Counted from the stretch's first letter, positions 25,483 through 35,001 are shown. The stretch is DNA of 64,000 bases from Aliisedimentitalea scapharcae (GCF_045277565.1 NZ_CP123584.1:806001-870000), one strand, 5' to 3'. Notes: a model not told the origin generated them from the sequence alone. Numbers and translations are program-made.

Positions 25483-26457
25483 TTAGCGATTCTCGTCAGA
25501 GAGTTTCTTCCACAGAGCCGTGTCTTCGGCCGACATCAGGTCGGAGTTGTAGACAGGCAAAGAGGCTTCACGGAAGACCGCGCGCTCTTCGTCGGTCAAG
25601 CGCTGGACGGTCACGCCTTTTTCTTCAAGCGCAGTCAGGCCATTCTCAGACGCTTCGGCAAGCCATGTACGGGTCGCCGCATCGGCTGTTTCAACGGCGG
25701 CATCCACTGCGGCGCGGTCGTCATCAGACAGACCGTCATACCACGTTTTGGACACGATCACAGCGCGCAGCGGCCAGATCACATCTGCCGTGGCGAAGTT
25801 CTTCACGAAGTCGGTTTGTCCAAACATCACGGGGATGAAGGGCGAGTTCAGGTAACCGTCGATCACGCCGGTTTGAAGACCTGCAGGTACTTCGCCCCAC
25901 GGAACGATTGTGCCGCTGGATCCCCATGCCTGATACATCGCGATCTGTGCATCATCCAATGCGCGCATACGCAACTCGGACATATCAGCAGGCGAACGCA
26001 CGGCTTGGGTCGTGGTGATTACGCCCGACGCAGGGCCAAGCGGCGCGAGCGCCAGAAGGATCGCGTCCTGCTCGGCCAGGTTTTCATTGACGCGTGTGTA
26101 AACATCACCAGCGGCCAATGCCCGGTCCATATGGTCAATGTTGGCAAAGATATAGGGCAAGCGGACGCCGTAGATAAACGGATCAACCTGCGCAACTGCG
26201 CGCACGTCCGAGAGCGAGACTTCAAGCAGACCGGTTGAGACCTGATCGAATTTTTCGGCTTCATTGCCCACAGAACCGCGCGGCATTTCCCGCACTTCCA
26301 TGCCCGCCTCTTTCAGCGCATTGCCAAAGGCATATGCCCAGTTATACGAGCCAGAGGTTTCCAGGTCCGGCTTGCTGTCCAATGCGATTTTTACCTCTGC
26401 GGACGCAGTTGTGGCCATCGCTAGCAATACAGCGAGTGTGAATGTCCTGAGTTTCAT
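25483..26457 (-). CDS. TRAP transporter substrate-binding protein (DctP type)
   Basis: 324 residues from ATG 26457 with a signal peptide MKLRTFTLAVLLAMATTASA. It captures the organic acid in the periplasm. DctP features include a substrate Arg in SELRMRALDD and the YLNSPF/GLQTGVIDGY segments. The operon context makes malonate or a malonate derivative the likely ligand; this is inference, as the binding pocket cannot be read by eye. An in-frame start 26 codons upstream would destroy the signal peptide. Confidence 0.9.
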   Translation of the reverse strand: MKLRTFTLAVLLAMATTASAEVKIALDSKPDLETSGSYNWAYAFGNALKEAGMEVREMPRGSVGNEAEKFDQVSTGLLEVSLSDVRAVAQVDPFIYGVRLPYIFANIDHMDRALAAGDVYTRVNENLAEQDAILLALAPLGPASGVITTTQAVRSPADMSELRMRALDDAQIAMYQAWGSSGTIVPWGEVPAGLQTGVIDGYLNSPFIPVMFGQTDFVKNFATADVIWPLRAVIVSKTWYDGLSDDDRAAVDAAVETADAATRTWLAEASENGLTALEEKGVTVQRLTDEERAVFREASLPVYNSDLMSAEDTALWKKLSDENR

Positions 26458-26480
26458 TGGTAGTCCTCCCTTGGGTTTGA

Positions 26481-27767
26481 TTAGTTCACAGAAAATCCGA
26501 ACAAGCGCGGCAAGGTCAGGCTGAGCGCGGGCCAATAGACCAACGCCAGCAGAAGCAGCACCTGAACGAGAATGAAGGGCAGCACAGCGTAAGCCAGCCG
26601 CCAGTAGTTAAGATTTGTCAGCGCAGAGACGACAACAAGGCATTTGCCCAATGGGGGCGTGATCAGACCGATGCACAGATTGAAGCATAGTACGATACCA
26701 AGCTGGATCGGGCTGATGCCTTGCTCCATTGCCTGCGGAGCAAAGAGCGGGATCAGCAGAGTGAGGGCGACGGGCGTGTCCATGAACATGCCCGCGATCA
26801 GGAAGATGATCACAAGGAAAAACAGGTACTTCGTACCTGTCAGTCCGAAGGACTCCACCCAATTGGCCAGTGCGCTGGACCAGCCTAACTGGCCCGCAAG
26901 ATACCCCAATACTGAAATCGCAGCGAGGATAATAAAGATCGTCCCGGTCATCTTTGCAGTGGCTTCGACCGCGTCAAAAATCATGCGCCAGTTCAGCCCC
27001 TTGTAGAACTGGCCGGCCATGAGCGCGAAAAACACAGCGATGGCAGAGCCTTCAGTCGGGGTGGCAAGCCCAAAGACCAGCGAGCCAAGGATCACTACAG
27101 GCAAGCACAAAGCAGGGGCTGCGTTCAGCAAGCTGGGCAGAAAGCGCGGCAGGTCGTCGGATGCACCGCCTGGATGCCCCTTCACATGCGCGATGACTGC
27201 GTTCAAGATCATCAGCGCAGCGGCAAGCATCAGGCCGGGGATCACGCCTGCAATGAACAAAGCTGCAACAGAAGCACCCGTCAGGCCGCCATAGATGATC
27301 ATGATGATCGACGGAGGAATGATCGGGCCGATCATCGAAGACGCCGCCGTAATCGCGCCTGCATAATAAGGATCATAGCCGCGTGCCTTCATCTCGGGCA
27401 CAAATGTGCGGGACAAGGCGGCACTATCGGCAATCGCAGAACCTGAAATGCCTGCGAAGAATACACTCGTGAGAATGTTCACATGACCCAGACCACCGCG
27501 AAAGCGTCCGACAATAGACATGGCGAAATCAATCAGGCTGCGGGTCACCCCTGCGCGGCTCATGATCTCTGCGGTCAGGATGAACAGAGGCATCGCCATA
27601 AAGGCAAAAACGTCCAACTGGGCAAAAATGCGCTGCGGCAGAACTGAAAGGAACTGGGTTTTATCAACGGCGACGAAGGTCAGAACCGACACCGCCCCCA
27701 TGAGATAGGCAAAAGCCGTGCCACTGATCAGCAGGATGATGAAAACTATCGGAACATACCACATCAC
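26481..27767 (-). CDS. TRAP transporter large membrane subunit (DctM type)
   Basis: 428 residues, about 12 hydrophobic segments. GISGSAIADSAALSRTFVPE and AAITAASSMIGPIIPPSIIM-type text (actual start AITAASSMIG) are the DctM signatures, as is GLITPPLG near the end. It begins one base after the amidase stop, so translation is probably coupled. It is the ion-coupled transport channel of the system. Confidence 0.92.
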   Translation of the reverse strand: MMWYVPIVFIILLISGTAFAYLMGAVSVLTFVAVDKTQFLSVLPQRIFAQLDVFAFMAMPLFILTAEIMSRAGVTRSLIDFAMSIVGRFRGGLGHVNILTSVFFAGISGSAIADSAALSRTFVPEMKARGYDPYYAGAITAASSMIGPIIPPSIIMIIYGGLTGASVAALFIAGVIPGLMLAAALMILNAVIAHVKGHPGGASDDLPRFLPSLLNAAPALCLPVVILGSLVFGLATPTEGSAIAVFFALMAGQFYKGLNWRMIFDAVEATAKMTGTIFIILAAISVLGYLAGQLGWSSALANWVESFGLTGTKYLFFLVIIFLIAGMFMDTPVALTLLIPLFAPQAMEQGISPIQLGIVLCFNLCIGLITPPLGKCLVVVSALTNLNYWRLAYAVLPFILVQVLLLLALVYWPALSLTLPRLFGFSVN

Positions 27768-27768
27768 G

Positions 27769-29295
27769 CTACACCGCCGTTTGCAGGGACGCGCGCGCCG
27801 ATTGCCCGGATTCGGCTAGGATCGGCGGGTGCGTCACGATCGACCGCAGATTGATCTTCGAAAGGGCAAGGGTCTTCATATCGGCCAAGGGGCGTTCCGT
27901 TTCTGTTTTTGCAGCAAAAAGACCTTCGAGGGCCTTGGCTGCGCTGAGAAGCCGTTCATCGCCTCGCACCGCTCCGAGCATCTGGAGCCCAAAGGGCATG
28001 CCAAAAGCGTCGCGTCCGCAAGGCAGCGTAATCGCAGGACCCCCGCTAAGCGATCCGCGATAGCACAGCGCCAGCCAGCGATAGTAGATGTCCATGTCCT
28101 GCCCGTCGATTTGGGTAGGGTGTGATTGGGTCCACGCAAAAGGTGACACCGGCGAAGTCGGCAGCACAATCACATCGACTTCGCGCATTAGGGCGTTGAA
28201 ACGGCGCAGAATGCGAGTCTGCTCATTGTGCGCCCAACCGCGATCCGCCAAGGACATGGTCTGACCGAGCGCAACATTCTCTTTGATATGCGGGCCAAAG
28301 CCTTCGGGATCTTCTCGGACACCCGCGCCAAAGGCGACAGCAAAGCTTTCAGCACGCAGGATGTCAAAACAGCGATCCATGTCCCCGAGATCAAGGTCCA
28401 CGGGGCGGCACTCTTTAACGTGCGGGCGCAGTGTTTCCACACGGGCTTTAAAAGTCTCGCGAATGGCCGGGTCGACGGGGGCACCGCCAAAGTCTTCGCT
28501 GTACCCGACACGCAAGTCTTGCAAAAGCACCTCGGGCAAGTCGTCGAAGCGAGCCGATACTGGAGCCGACAAAGGATCATCAAGGTCGTGCCCGCGGCAC
28601 ACCTCCAACATCAACGTCAGGTCATCGATTGTACGCGCCATCGGACCCAGTACAGAAATCCCTGACCACCCCAAGGGGCGCGTGGGGTGGGCGATCACAC
28701 AAACTGACGGGCGATAGCCAACGATGCCGCAAAGGGCAGCGGGCATCCGGAGCGAGCCGCCCGTATCAGAACCTGTGCAAAGCGGCAGCAGGTTGGCCGC
28801 CAGCGCCGCGGCCGAGCCACCCGACGATCCACCCGCAACCAAATTGGCATCAAACGGGTTGCCTGTCGCACCCCAGACTGGATTACAACTGTTTCCTCCG
28901 GCCCCCACCTCGGGAACGTTTGTCTTGGCAAGAATAATGGCGCCCGCCGCGCGCAGACGTGCGACCATTGGCATATCCTCGTCAGGCACATGGCTTCGTG
29001 CGCGGATGCTGCCATGTGTGGTCAGCAGCCCCTTCGTGTCCTGCAAATCCTTGACGCCAATTGGCAGGCCGTCCAAAGGCCCCATCGGCGTGCCAGACCG
29101 CCAGCGCTTTGTCGCACCTTCGGCACGGGCAATAGCCCCTTTGACGTCCATCGCCGCCAAGGCATTAATTTTAGGATTGTACTGCGTTATCTGCTCTAGA
29201 CAAGCTGTCAGGTATTCACTCGGAGTCAGGGTTTTGGCCGCAAAAGCAGCTAGAACCTCACACGCGGAGAGCGCGCAAAGCCTAGAGCCGCTCAC
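27769..29295 (-). CDS. Amidase-signature hydrolase, malonamidase-like by context
   Basis: 508 residues from GTG 29295; a TTG at 29385 would add 30 unlikely residues. The Ser-cisSer-Lys triad is complete: Lys82 (GVKDLQD), Ser157 (AGGSSGGSAAA) and Ser181 (GSDTGGSLRMP), with the 24-residue spacing of malonamidase E2. It hydrolyses an amide to acid and ammonia. Because it heads an operon with malonate uptake, activation and decarboxylation, the likely substrate is malonamate or malonamide. Sequence alone does not separate this from other amidases. Confidence 0.85.
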   Translation of the reverse strand: MSGSRLCALSACEVLAAFAAKTLTPSEYLTACLEQITQYNPKINALAAMDVKGAIARAEGATKRWRSGTPMGPLDGLPIGVKDLQDTKGLLTTHGSIRARSHVPDEDMPMVARLRAAGAIILAKTNVPEVGAGGNSCNPVWGATGNPFDANLVAGGSSGGSAAALAANLLPLCTGSDTGGSLRMPAALCGIVGYRPSVCVIAHPTRPLGWSGISVLGPMARTIDDLTLMLEVCRGHDLDDPLSAPVSARFDDLPEVLLQDLRVGYSEDFGGAPVDPAIRETFKARVETLRPHVKECRPVDLDLGDMDRCFDILRAESFAVAFGAGVREDPEGFGPHIKENVALGQTMSLADRGWAHNEQTRILRRFNALMREVDVIVLPTSPVSPFAWTQSHPTQIDGQDMDIYYRWLALCYRGSLSGGPAITLPCGRDAFGMPFGLQMLGAVRGDERLLSAAKALEGLFAAKTETERPLADMKTLALSKINLRSIVTHPPILAESGQSARASLQTAV

Positions 29296-29412
29296 GAGCA
29301 CGCACGATGCATTGAGGTGAAACGAATAGACACAATAGCCCTCCCAAACCGTGTGTTTGGTTAAGGTAAGAGAGGATCCTGACAATTAAAAATGAAAAAT
29401 TCGCCGGAAACC

Positions 29413-30381
29413 TTAACCAAATGGAATGGTTTCGATATCTTGCGTTGCTTGCTCCAGACACTTCAGGAACAAGACAAGCGCCGCATTCTGTGCGAAATGC
29501 TCCTTGCGCCAAAAGCACCGCGCCTCTGATAGCAAATCATGTGTATCCAGCGGCAGCGTGACGAGCTCGCCTCGCCTCGCCTGTGTGTGCGCCAGCCGCT
29601 GTGGCAGCAACCCAAGGGCAGGCATGACCCGCAATAGCTCGACATTCAGCGCCAGCGACAGGGATGAAATTGTATTCGTGGGTGGTGATAGCCCATTGGC
29701 GGCAAAAAGCGCGTCCACGGCCTGTCGGGCTACCGAGTTTGGTTTCGGGAGTATCCAAGGGAAATTTGCAACATCCGCCCACTTGACGGCCGTCTCTTGT
29801 GCTAGCGGGTGATTATGCCCTGCGACAACGACGACAGGCTCGGAGAACAAGGCCATTTGGTTAATACCAGCCACTTCCTGAGGCTGCCAAACCCGTGCTA
29901 TCAACAGATCCAGGGCGCCAGCTTCAAGTTGCGGCAATAGTTCGACGAAATGTCCTTCGGAGACCGAAACGTTTGCCTGTGGTGTGCTGCGCTTGAACAA
30001 GGAAATCGTGCTGGGCAAGAGTGTCGGCGCAACGGAACTGACGACACCGACCGCAACAGAGCCCGACACACCGCTTGTCATCGCCTCGATATCAAAGGCG
30101 GCGCGATCAAGTTGCCCAAGCGCCTGACGCGCATGTTCAGCAAGCCTCGCGCCGATCGGCGTCAGGTAAAGCCTGTTGCGATCCCGGGTCACGACGGGCA
30201 CGCCAACGATCTTTTCCAACTCGGCAATTTGTTTTGACACGGCTGGCTGCGTCACCCCAAGCGCTTCAGAAACCCGCGCGACCAGTTTCAGATCCGACAA
30301 CGCAACAAGAGCACGCAAGTGCCGAAGTGTAATCCCCTGTTGAAAACCCTTACGCAAAACTTGCGCTACCTCCGCATCCAT
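29413..30381 (-). CDS. LysR-family regulator of the malonate-type operon
   Basis: About 322 residues from ATG 30381. The N-terminal winged HTH is LRHLRALVALSDLKLVARVS with GVTQPAVSKQIAELE; the rest is a periplasmic-binding-protein-like effector domain (SVAVGVVSSVAPTLLPSTI). It lies upstream of and in the same direction as the amidase gene (118 bases apart), not divergent as most LysR genes are. The 245 bases before it (30382-30626) hold no gene and should carry its promoter. The effector is probably the operon substrate or malonyl-CoA (inference). Confidence 0.88.
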   Translation of the reverse strand: MDAEVAQVLRKGFQQGITLRHLRALVALSDLKLVARVSEALGVTQPAVSKQIAELEKIVGVPVVTRDRNRLYLTPIGARLAEHARQALGQLDRAAFDIEAMTSGVSGSVAVGVVSSVAPTLLPSTISLFKRSTPQANVSVSEGHFVELLPQLEAGALDLLIARVWQPQEVAGINQMALFSEPVVVVAGHNHPLAQETAVKWADVANFPWILPKPNSVARQAVDALFAANGLSPPTNTISSLSLALNVELLRVMPALGLLPQRLAHTQARRGELVTLPLDTHDLLSEARCFWRKEHFAQNAALVLFLKCLEQATQDIETIPFG

Positions 30382-30626
30382 AATTTGTGCCAACGCCGCA
30401 TCTATACTGCCATATGTTACCTTGGACAGGCAAATGATTGGCTTTCAAAACTCTGGAACCAACCATGTCTAATAGAACGGCGTTCAGCAGCACACATGCG
30501 TTGCCAGCGCTTGGTTCATAACTCTCCTTGCTACATCTTCTTTGGCGACAGCTGATGCAAGGCATCGTTTGTGGATTTTCCCCTTCGCTCTACATCATGC
30601 ATTGGTTCAAGGTGTCGAGGCAGTCG

Positions 30627-31250
30627 CTATGCCACTGTGGGCCGTGGCCGAAGGTACCAATACCAAATACGGTAGGCTTCAAGCGCGATCAGGGGGCCAA
30701 AGTGGATGAGGGCGGGTGCCGCGCCGTTCCAATCGTTCAAAGCGGCCCAGTGCACGAGTGTCAGCACGGCTGCTGCATAGGTCCAGCGTTGCAACCACTT
30801 CCACCATGTTCCCATCTTGCGCACCAAGTAGTCCATTGATGTCAGGGCGAGCGGGACGAAGATGATAAACGCGACCCAGCCGGTCCAGATGTAGAGGCGT
30901 GGCAGTTCATCGACCACTATGGTCAGTGACGCCTTATCCAGCAGGTAGAAAATCGTGTGTAGCAACGCATAGCCAAAGGAGGCAACGCCCAGATAACGGC
31001 GGTTGCGTTTCAACCATTGCGGCCCTCGCCATCCTTTCAGCAGCATCGCCAAAGGGGTCGCCATCATCAGCACGATCAACAACCGTGCGGAGGTTTCGCC
31101 GGATGGGTGCACAAGCTGGTGGAAAACCCGCGGATCATCGGATGTCAGTGCGGTGAACGTCATCATGACCCCGAGGGAAGCCAGCACTGCCCATGTGAAG
31201 TAAGGTGAGGTTGCTTCAAAGAAACGTTTCATATCGGGGTCCAAACTCAT
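30627..31250 (-). CDS. Ferric-reductase-like heme membrane protein (MsrQ/YedZ-like)
   Basis: 207 residues from ATG 31250 (MSLDPDMKRFFEATS). Five to six hydrophobic segments. His residues in the membrane (SFGYALLHTIFYLLD and VLTLVHWAALNDW) are placed as b-heme ligands in the ferric-reductase-like domain of MsrQ/YedZ. No MsrP (molybdoenzyme) gene is nearby, so the partner is unknown. It is the last gene of the LysR-divergent cluster, 20 bases after the b561-like gene, and probably moves electrons through the membrane. Confidence 0.75.
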   Translation of the reverse strand: MSLDPDMKRFFEATSPYFTWAVLASLGVMMTFTALTSDDPRVFHQLVHPSGETSARLLIVLMMATPLAMLLKGWRGPQWLKRNRRYLGVASFGYALLHTIFYLLDKASLTIVVDELPRLYIWTGWVAFIIFVPLALTSMDYLVRKMGTWWKWLQRWTYAAAVLTLVHWAALNDWNGAAPALIHFGPLIALEAYRIWYWYLRPRPTVA

Positions 31251-31270
31251 TTGGGTTTCGGGGCGATATT

Positions 31271-31771
31271 TTACTTTTTGAGAGCGGGGATCATGCGCGC
31301 CAGCGTGCCGTCCTTGCGCACGAACTGGTTGAAAATGGCCGCAGCCGCATGGGCGGTAATCAGGGCAAAGAGCATAGTGTTCAAAAGCCAATGCACATAG
31401 CCCAGATCAGCGACGCCGTTCCATGTCATACCGCCTGTGATCACCATACCAATCAGTGTGCCGTAAAGCGCGCGGTGCACCCATGTCGCAATCTTCGCCT
31501 GCGTTTCGGATGTTCCAGGGGCATGGCCAGGCGCACCAAAGCGGTAGCGCAGATAAAGCCGTGCAAGCACTGCCAGCAGGATTGTCGATCCAAAGCCCAC
31601 ATGAACCAACGCCATTGTGGCGTCGCTGCCTTCGGGTGTAGCGCCGGTCTGCATGGCCTCAATGGTGCGTTTCATCGGCTCGTTGAAAAGCCATTGCACC
31701 CAGATGGCCGCAAAAACGACCCAGTGCAAAATGATCTGTGCGGGGCGGTAGGCTGTGGGGGTATCTGTCAT
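31271..31771 (-). CDS. Cytochrome b561-type membrane protein
   Basis: 166 residues, four hydrophobic segments, with His residues at the expected heme positions: AQIILHWVVFAAIW, TMALVHVGFGSTILL, TWVHRALYGTLIGM and LITAHAAAAIFNQF. This matches bacterial b561 (YceJ/CybB) proteins, which pass electrons from quinol to an acceptor such as superoxide or a partner protein. It starts 9 bases after the stop of the VOC dioxygenase gene. The redox partner is unknown; the adjacent MsrQ-like protein is a candidate. Confidence 0.85.
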   Translation of the reverse strand: MTDTPTAYRPAQIILHWVVFAAIWVQWLFNEPMKRTIEAMQTGATPEGSDATMALVHVGFGSTILLAVLARLYLRYRFGAPGHAPGTSETQAKIATWVHRALYGTLIGMVITGGMTWNGVADLGYVHWLLNTMLFALITAHAAAAIFNQFVRKDGTLARMIPALKK

Positions 31772-31780
31772 AATGCTCTC

Positions 31781-32668
31781 CTATTTTGCTGGGCGCAGGG
31801 TCACTGCGACGCCTGCGGGATCGGTTCCGCGCAAGGCATTGCCGTCTTGCTGCAGATGGGGTGAGACGACGGCATCGCCATGTGTGAACAATTCGTAGTG
31901 CACCAACCCAGCAATATTTTGCGGCATGGGTGGGTTGTTGGGACCGGCCCAGATGTTCATGGCCAAACGGTGCGTGTTGGGGGCACCCGCGCCCATATCG
32001 GCAAAGCCCCAAGCGTCCAGCGTCAGGTGGCGTTCAAATCCAAGGGTTTCGAACCAGTCCAGGGCAGGCTCGAGGGCTGGCACTTTAAAGTGCAGATGCG
32101 CGAGGTAACTGTCGTCCGCCAACGGTGCCAACGGGTCTGTTCCCGCCGCATGTACCAACTCGGCCCTCACGTCCAGCGGTCCGCGCCCAGAATGGGCGTT
32201 GCCGTCAACATCGAACAAAGTCAGGCCCTTAGACATATCGCCAAAATGACTAAACCGTTCGGGTGTCTCATAGGTGATCTCAATCTCCAGCCCATCAGGA
32301 TCATGGAAATATAGCGATTTCGCCATCAAGTGATCCGTCGGCCCGACCTGCACATCCAGTTGGATCAAACCGGCAAGCATCCGGGAAAATTCGGCCTGAC
32401 TGCGGACGCCAATCGCGACGTGATACATGCCCGAAAAGGGCGCTTTGACAGGGGTTTCCGCGCCGGAGTGAAGGACGATTAGCGTGCGATCTCTTGTTCC
32501 AAGTCCAATACCGGGCGCTGAGTGATCGCGTTCGATCAAACCCAAGGCCGAGCTCCAGAACGCAACTGCGCGATCAAGTTCGGTCACCCGAAGTTCGACC
32601 TGGCCCCAAGACAGGCGGTCAGTTTGCGGGGAAAGGTTTGTGTTGGCGGCAAGCGCAGTATTGAACAT
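31781..32668 (-). CDS. VOC-family protein, CatE-like (catechol-2,3-dioxygenase type)
   Basis: 295 residues with two VOC modules. The first has LRVTELDRAVAFWSSALGL, YHVAIGVRSQ and GLEIEITYE, giving His and Glu metal ligands; the second has LAHLHFKVPALEPALDWFE and a late VHYELF. This resembles Bacillus CatE, a ring-cleaving dioxygenase for catechol and quinone stress. In Bacillus catE is paired with a DoxX-type catD, exactly as here. The call is by similarity of architecture and context; substrate not shown. Confidence 0.8.
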   Translation of the reverse strand: MFNTALAANTNLSPQTDRLSWGQVELRVTELDRAVAFWSSALGLIERDHSAPGIGLGTRDRTLIVLHSGAETPVKAPFSGMYHVAIGVRSQAEFSRMLAGLIQLDVQVGPTDHLMAKSLYFHDPDGLEIEITYETPERFSHFGDMSKGLTLFDVDGNAHSGRGPLDVRAELVHAAGTDPLAPLADDSYLAHLHFKVPALEPALDWFETLGFERHLTLDAWGFADMGAGAPNTHRLAMNIWAGPNNPPMPQNIAGLVHYELFTHGDAVVSPHLQQDGNALRGTDPAGVAVTLRPAK

Positions 32669-32734
32669 GGGAAGGTACCCTATTGCAAAAGAAAGTGCGC
32701 CCTGGCGGGAGGAACCGGGGCGCGTCGGGGTGGA

Positions 32735-33163
32735 TCAAGCGCGTGGTGCGATCGGCGCTTTATTTGTGCGCCCCCAGATCACAAAGGCGGCCAGTGCGAA
32801 CAGGATCACGTTGACCGGCACCACTTCGAATTCGCCGCGTGTGATGTGCAGGCCAGCGGCCAGAACCATGATCACGGCAAGACCGGCTGCAGCCCATTTC
32901 GTCAGGTGCGGCATGATGCGTGTGGCAGCAGGTAGGATCAGACCCAGCCCGCCAGCGACCTCTGCAAGGCCAATGAATTTGATCAGTAAGAAGGGTGCGT
33001 TTTCTGCCCAGCCCATGCCCATCGCGACCAATTCGGCTGATCCGGAAATCAGCTTCGTCGCGCCTGCCATCAAGAACATTGCGGCCAAAGGGATCTGGGC
33101 GACCCATAGGCCAATCGTCCAGCCCTTGCCAGTTGGTACGGGGTTTGTGTCAATCGTTGTCAT
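32735..33163 (-). CDS. DoxX-family membrane protein (CatD-like)
   Basis: 142 residues, four hydrophobic segments. IPLAAMFLMAGATKLISG and LLIKFIGLAEVAGGLGLILP are the DoxX signature regions. It is first in the cluster and directly faces the LysR gene at 33281. DoxX/CatD proteins accompany dioxygenases in quinone or thiol stress responses; their mechanism is unclear. Confidence 0.85.
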   Translation of the reverse strand: MTTIDTNPVPTGKGWTIGLWVAQIPLAAMFLMAGATKLISGSAELVAMGMGWAENAPFLLIKFIGLAEVAGGLGLILPAATRIMPHLTKWAAAGLAVIMVLAAGLHITRGEFEVVPVNVILFALAAFVIWGRTNKAPIAPRA

Positions 33164-33212
33164 GTCGTTCTCTTTCTAAAAATCGCTTCTGCAGCGCGTT
33201 GTGATGAGAACA

Positions 33213-33227
33213 GGAATAAATCATTCC
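33213..33227. promoter_or_regulatory. Inverted repeat in the DoxX/LysR divergent promoter
   Basis: GGAATAAATCATTCC has perfect 5-bp arms around five bases, and sits 50 bases from the DoxX start and 54 from the LysR start. A second looser repeat (TTATC..GATAA, 33254-33281) overlaps the LysR start. Either could be the LysR binding site. Confidence 0.45.
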
Positions 33228-33280
33228 CATAGAGACATCATTAGGGTATTTGTTTATCCACTATTTACTGTGAGTTGATA

Positions 33281-34177
33281 ATGGACACACTTCTAAGCCT
33301 GCGTGTTTTTGCCGAAGTTGCAGAACAAAAGAGCTTTTCTGCCGTAGCGGAACGACTTGGCCTCTCGCCCGCAATGACCAGCAAACACGTCAAACACGTC
33401 GAGGCGCGCGTCGGCGCCCGCCTGCTTAATCGAAACAGTCGGAACGTGAGTCTGACCGAGGCAGGCGCGCAGTACTTGCAAACGATCCGCCCCTTGCTTG
33501 ATGGGCTGGCCGAAGCTGAAGCGCAGTTGACCGCAGACAGCCTGTCGCCGCGCGGTACACTCAGAATGTCGATGCCTGTTTGGATGGCAAATCCGGCCTT
33601 TGCGAGAATTCTGGCCGCCTACCATCATCAGAACCCGCATGTGACTTTTGATGTCGACTTAAGTGGCCGTAAGATAAACATGATTGAAGAGGGTATCGAT
33701 CTGGCGCTGCGTGTTGCTTTCAAGTTGGACGAGGGTTTGATCGCGCGGAAACTGGCAGAGGTCACGTTCCAATTGGTGGCGGCGCCCGCGTTCCTAGACA
33801 GTTTTGGCCGCCCCAAAACCCCCGAAAATCTGATCAACGCCCCGATGCTTGCCTATTCTCAAGTGGCAGCAGACGGGCGCATAAAATTTGGTGGCGAGAA
33901 AGGCGTGGATCTCAAACTCAGGCCGATTTTGGTAAGCTCGAACGAAAGTATTCTTCATCAAGCTGCCGTTGCCGGCATGGGCTTTGCCATGCTTCCGACC
34001 TGGGCCGCTCAGGACGATGTGAAAGACGGCCGACTTGAGGTCGTGTTGCCCATGGTTGAATGGCCGAACTTGCATATTCAGGCTATTTACGCTGATCGTA
34101 GCTATCTACCTGCCAAGGTAAGAAGTTTCCTGGACTTTTTGGCTGGACCAGATGGGTTCACCGCCGTTTTGAAGTAG
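33281..34177 (+). CDS. LysR-family regulator of the DoxX-VOC-b561 cluster
   Basis: 298 residues from ATG 33281 (a TTG two codons earlier is the alternative). HTH text is LRVFAEVAEQKSFSAVAERL with SPAMTSKHVKHVEARVGARL, then an effector domain. It is the LysR subgroup with DLALRVAF and GMGFAMLPTW segments that often senses aromatic or quinone-like compounds. It is divergent from the DoxX gene, which suggests it controls that cluster and itself. Confidence 0.9.
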   Translation: MDTLLSLRVFAEVAEQKSFSAVAERLGLSPAMTSKHVKHVEARVGARLLNRNSRNVSLTEAGAQYLQTIRPLLDGLAEAEAQLTADSLSPRGTLRMSMPVWMANPAFARILAAYHHQNPHVTFDVDLSGRKINMIEEGIDLALRVAFKLDEGLIARKLAEVTFQLVAAPAFLDSFGRPKTPENLINAPMLAYSQVAADGRIKFGGEKGVDLKLRPILVSSNESILHQAAVAGMGFAMLPTWAAQDDVKDGRLEVVLPMVEWPNLHIQAIYADRSYLPAKVRSFLDFLAGPDGFTAVLK

Positions 34178-34694
34178 TGTCTCGACAACCAAACGTATGA
34201 CCTGAGCGGCAAAACCTTTTAGCTTAACAAAATGGTGCCGCGCATCGCAGGCTACGGCGTTGGTCCTATTCTTGTCGTTGCTCTATTGCGACTGGCGAAA
34301 GGCGGAAGGCGAGGATAGCGGCCGTTTATACCAAAAGTTTCGACGACTGCTTCGTCCCGCTCACCGGTCTGTCAGACATCGCGCGGCAAAGGTCCGGAAT
34401 GAGCCCGATCTACCAAGTCTCTGCGATGTGGCGAATGACGGCTTATCCAGTGGTTGTGATCGTCAATCAGGATGAGAACGTCTGTTACGGGTTTCTGTCG
34501 GAAAGCTTCAAGACCCTTGGAGTTCGCAGGTTTCTTCGAAAGGGCGATCCGTTGCCAGCATCGGCGACTCGGGAATTCAACACAGACGGAACGAATATCC
34601 GATCTGGCAAATCAGCATGTGCTGTAACTGACTTATCATGTTGGTTTCAGGGACCTTCGAGCGTTTTACTGGATGAAGAGATCGTCGGCCTTGG

Positions 34695-34880
34695 AAGCTA
34701 TGGCTGCATCACTACAACCACCAACGCACTCATCAGGGCAAAATGTGTTGCGGCAGAACGCCGTTCCAGACCATGATCGAGGGCAAAGAAATCTGGAAGG
34801 AAAAGTTCGTGAACTGAACTTGGCCTGACAGACGCCGCCGGAAAAACGGCCAGCTGTCAGATCACATCTGAACCACTACA
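34695..34880 (+). mobile_element. IS481-type transposase C-terminal remnant with IS end
   Basis: In one frame LWLHHYNHQRTHQGKMCCGR runs into TPFQTMIEGKEIWKEKFVN and a TGA at 34815-34817, the familiar C-terminus of IS481-group transposases. Upstream the frame is broken by a stop near 34674. About 40 bases later TGTCAGATCACATCTGAACC (34855-34874) looks like the element terminal repeat. The stretch 34178-34694 has short open frames that I cannot assign. Confidence 0.75.
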
Positions 34881-35001
34881 GGTAAAACGCCTATGCAGAC
34901 CTTCCGGGAAACGATACACATCGCCGTGGACAAGACCATCAGGGCTTCCGAGCCATCAGACAGCCAACAACCCATTCTCAGCGCAGTTCGCTGAGGTGTC
35001 C

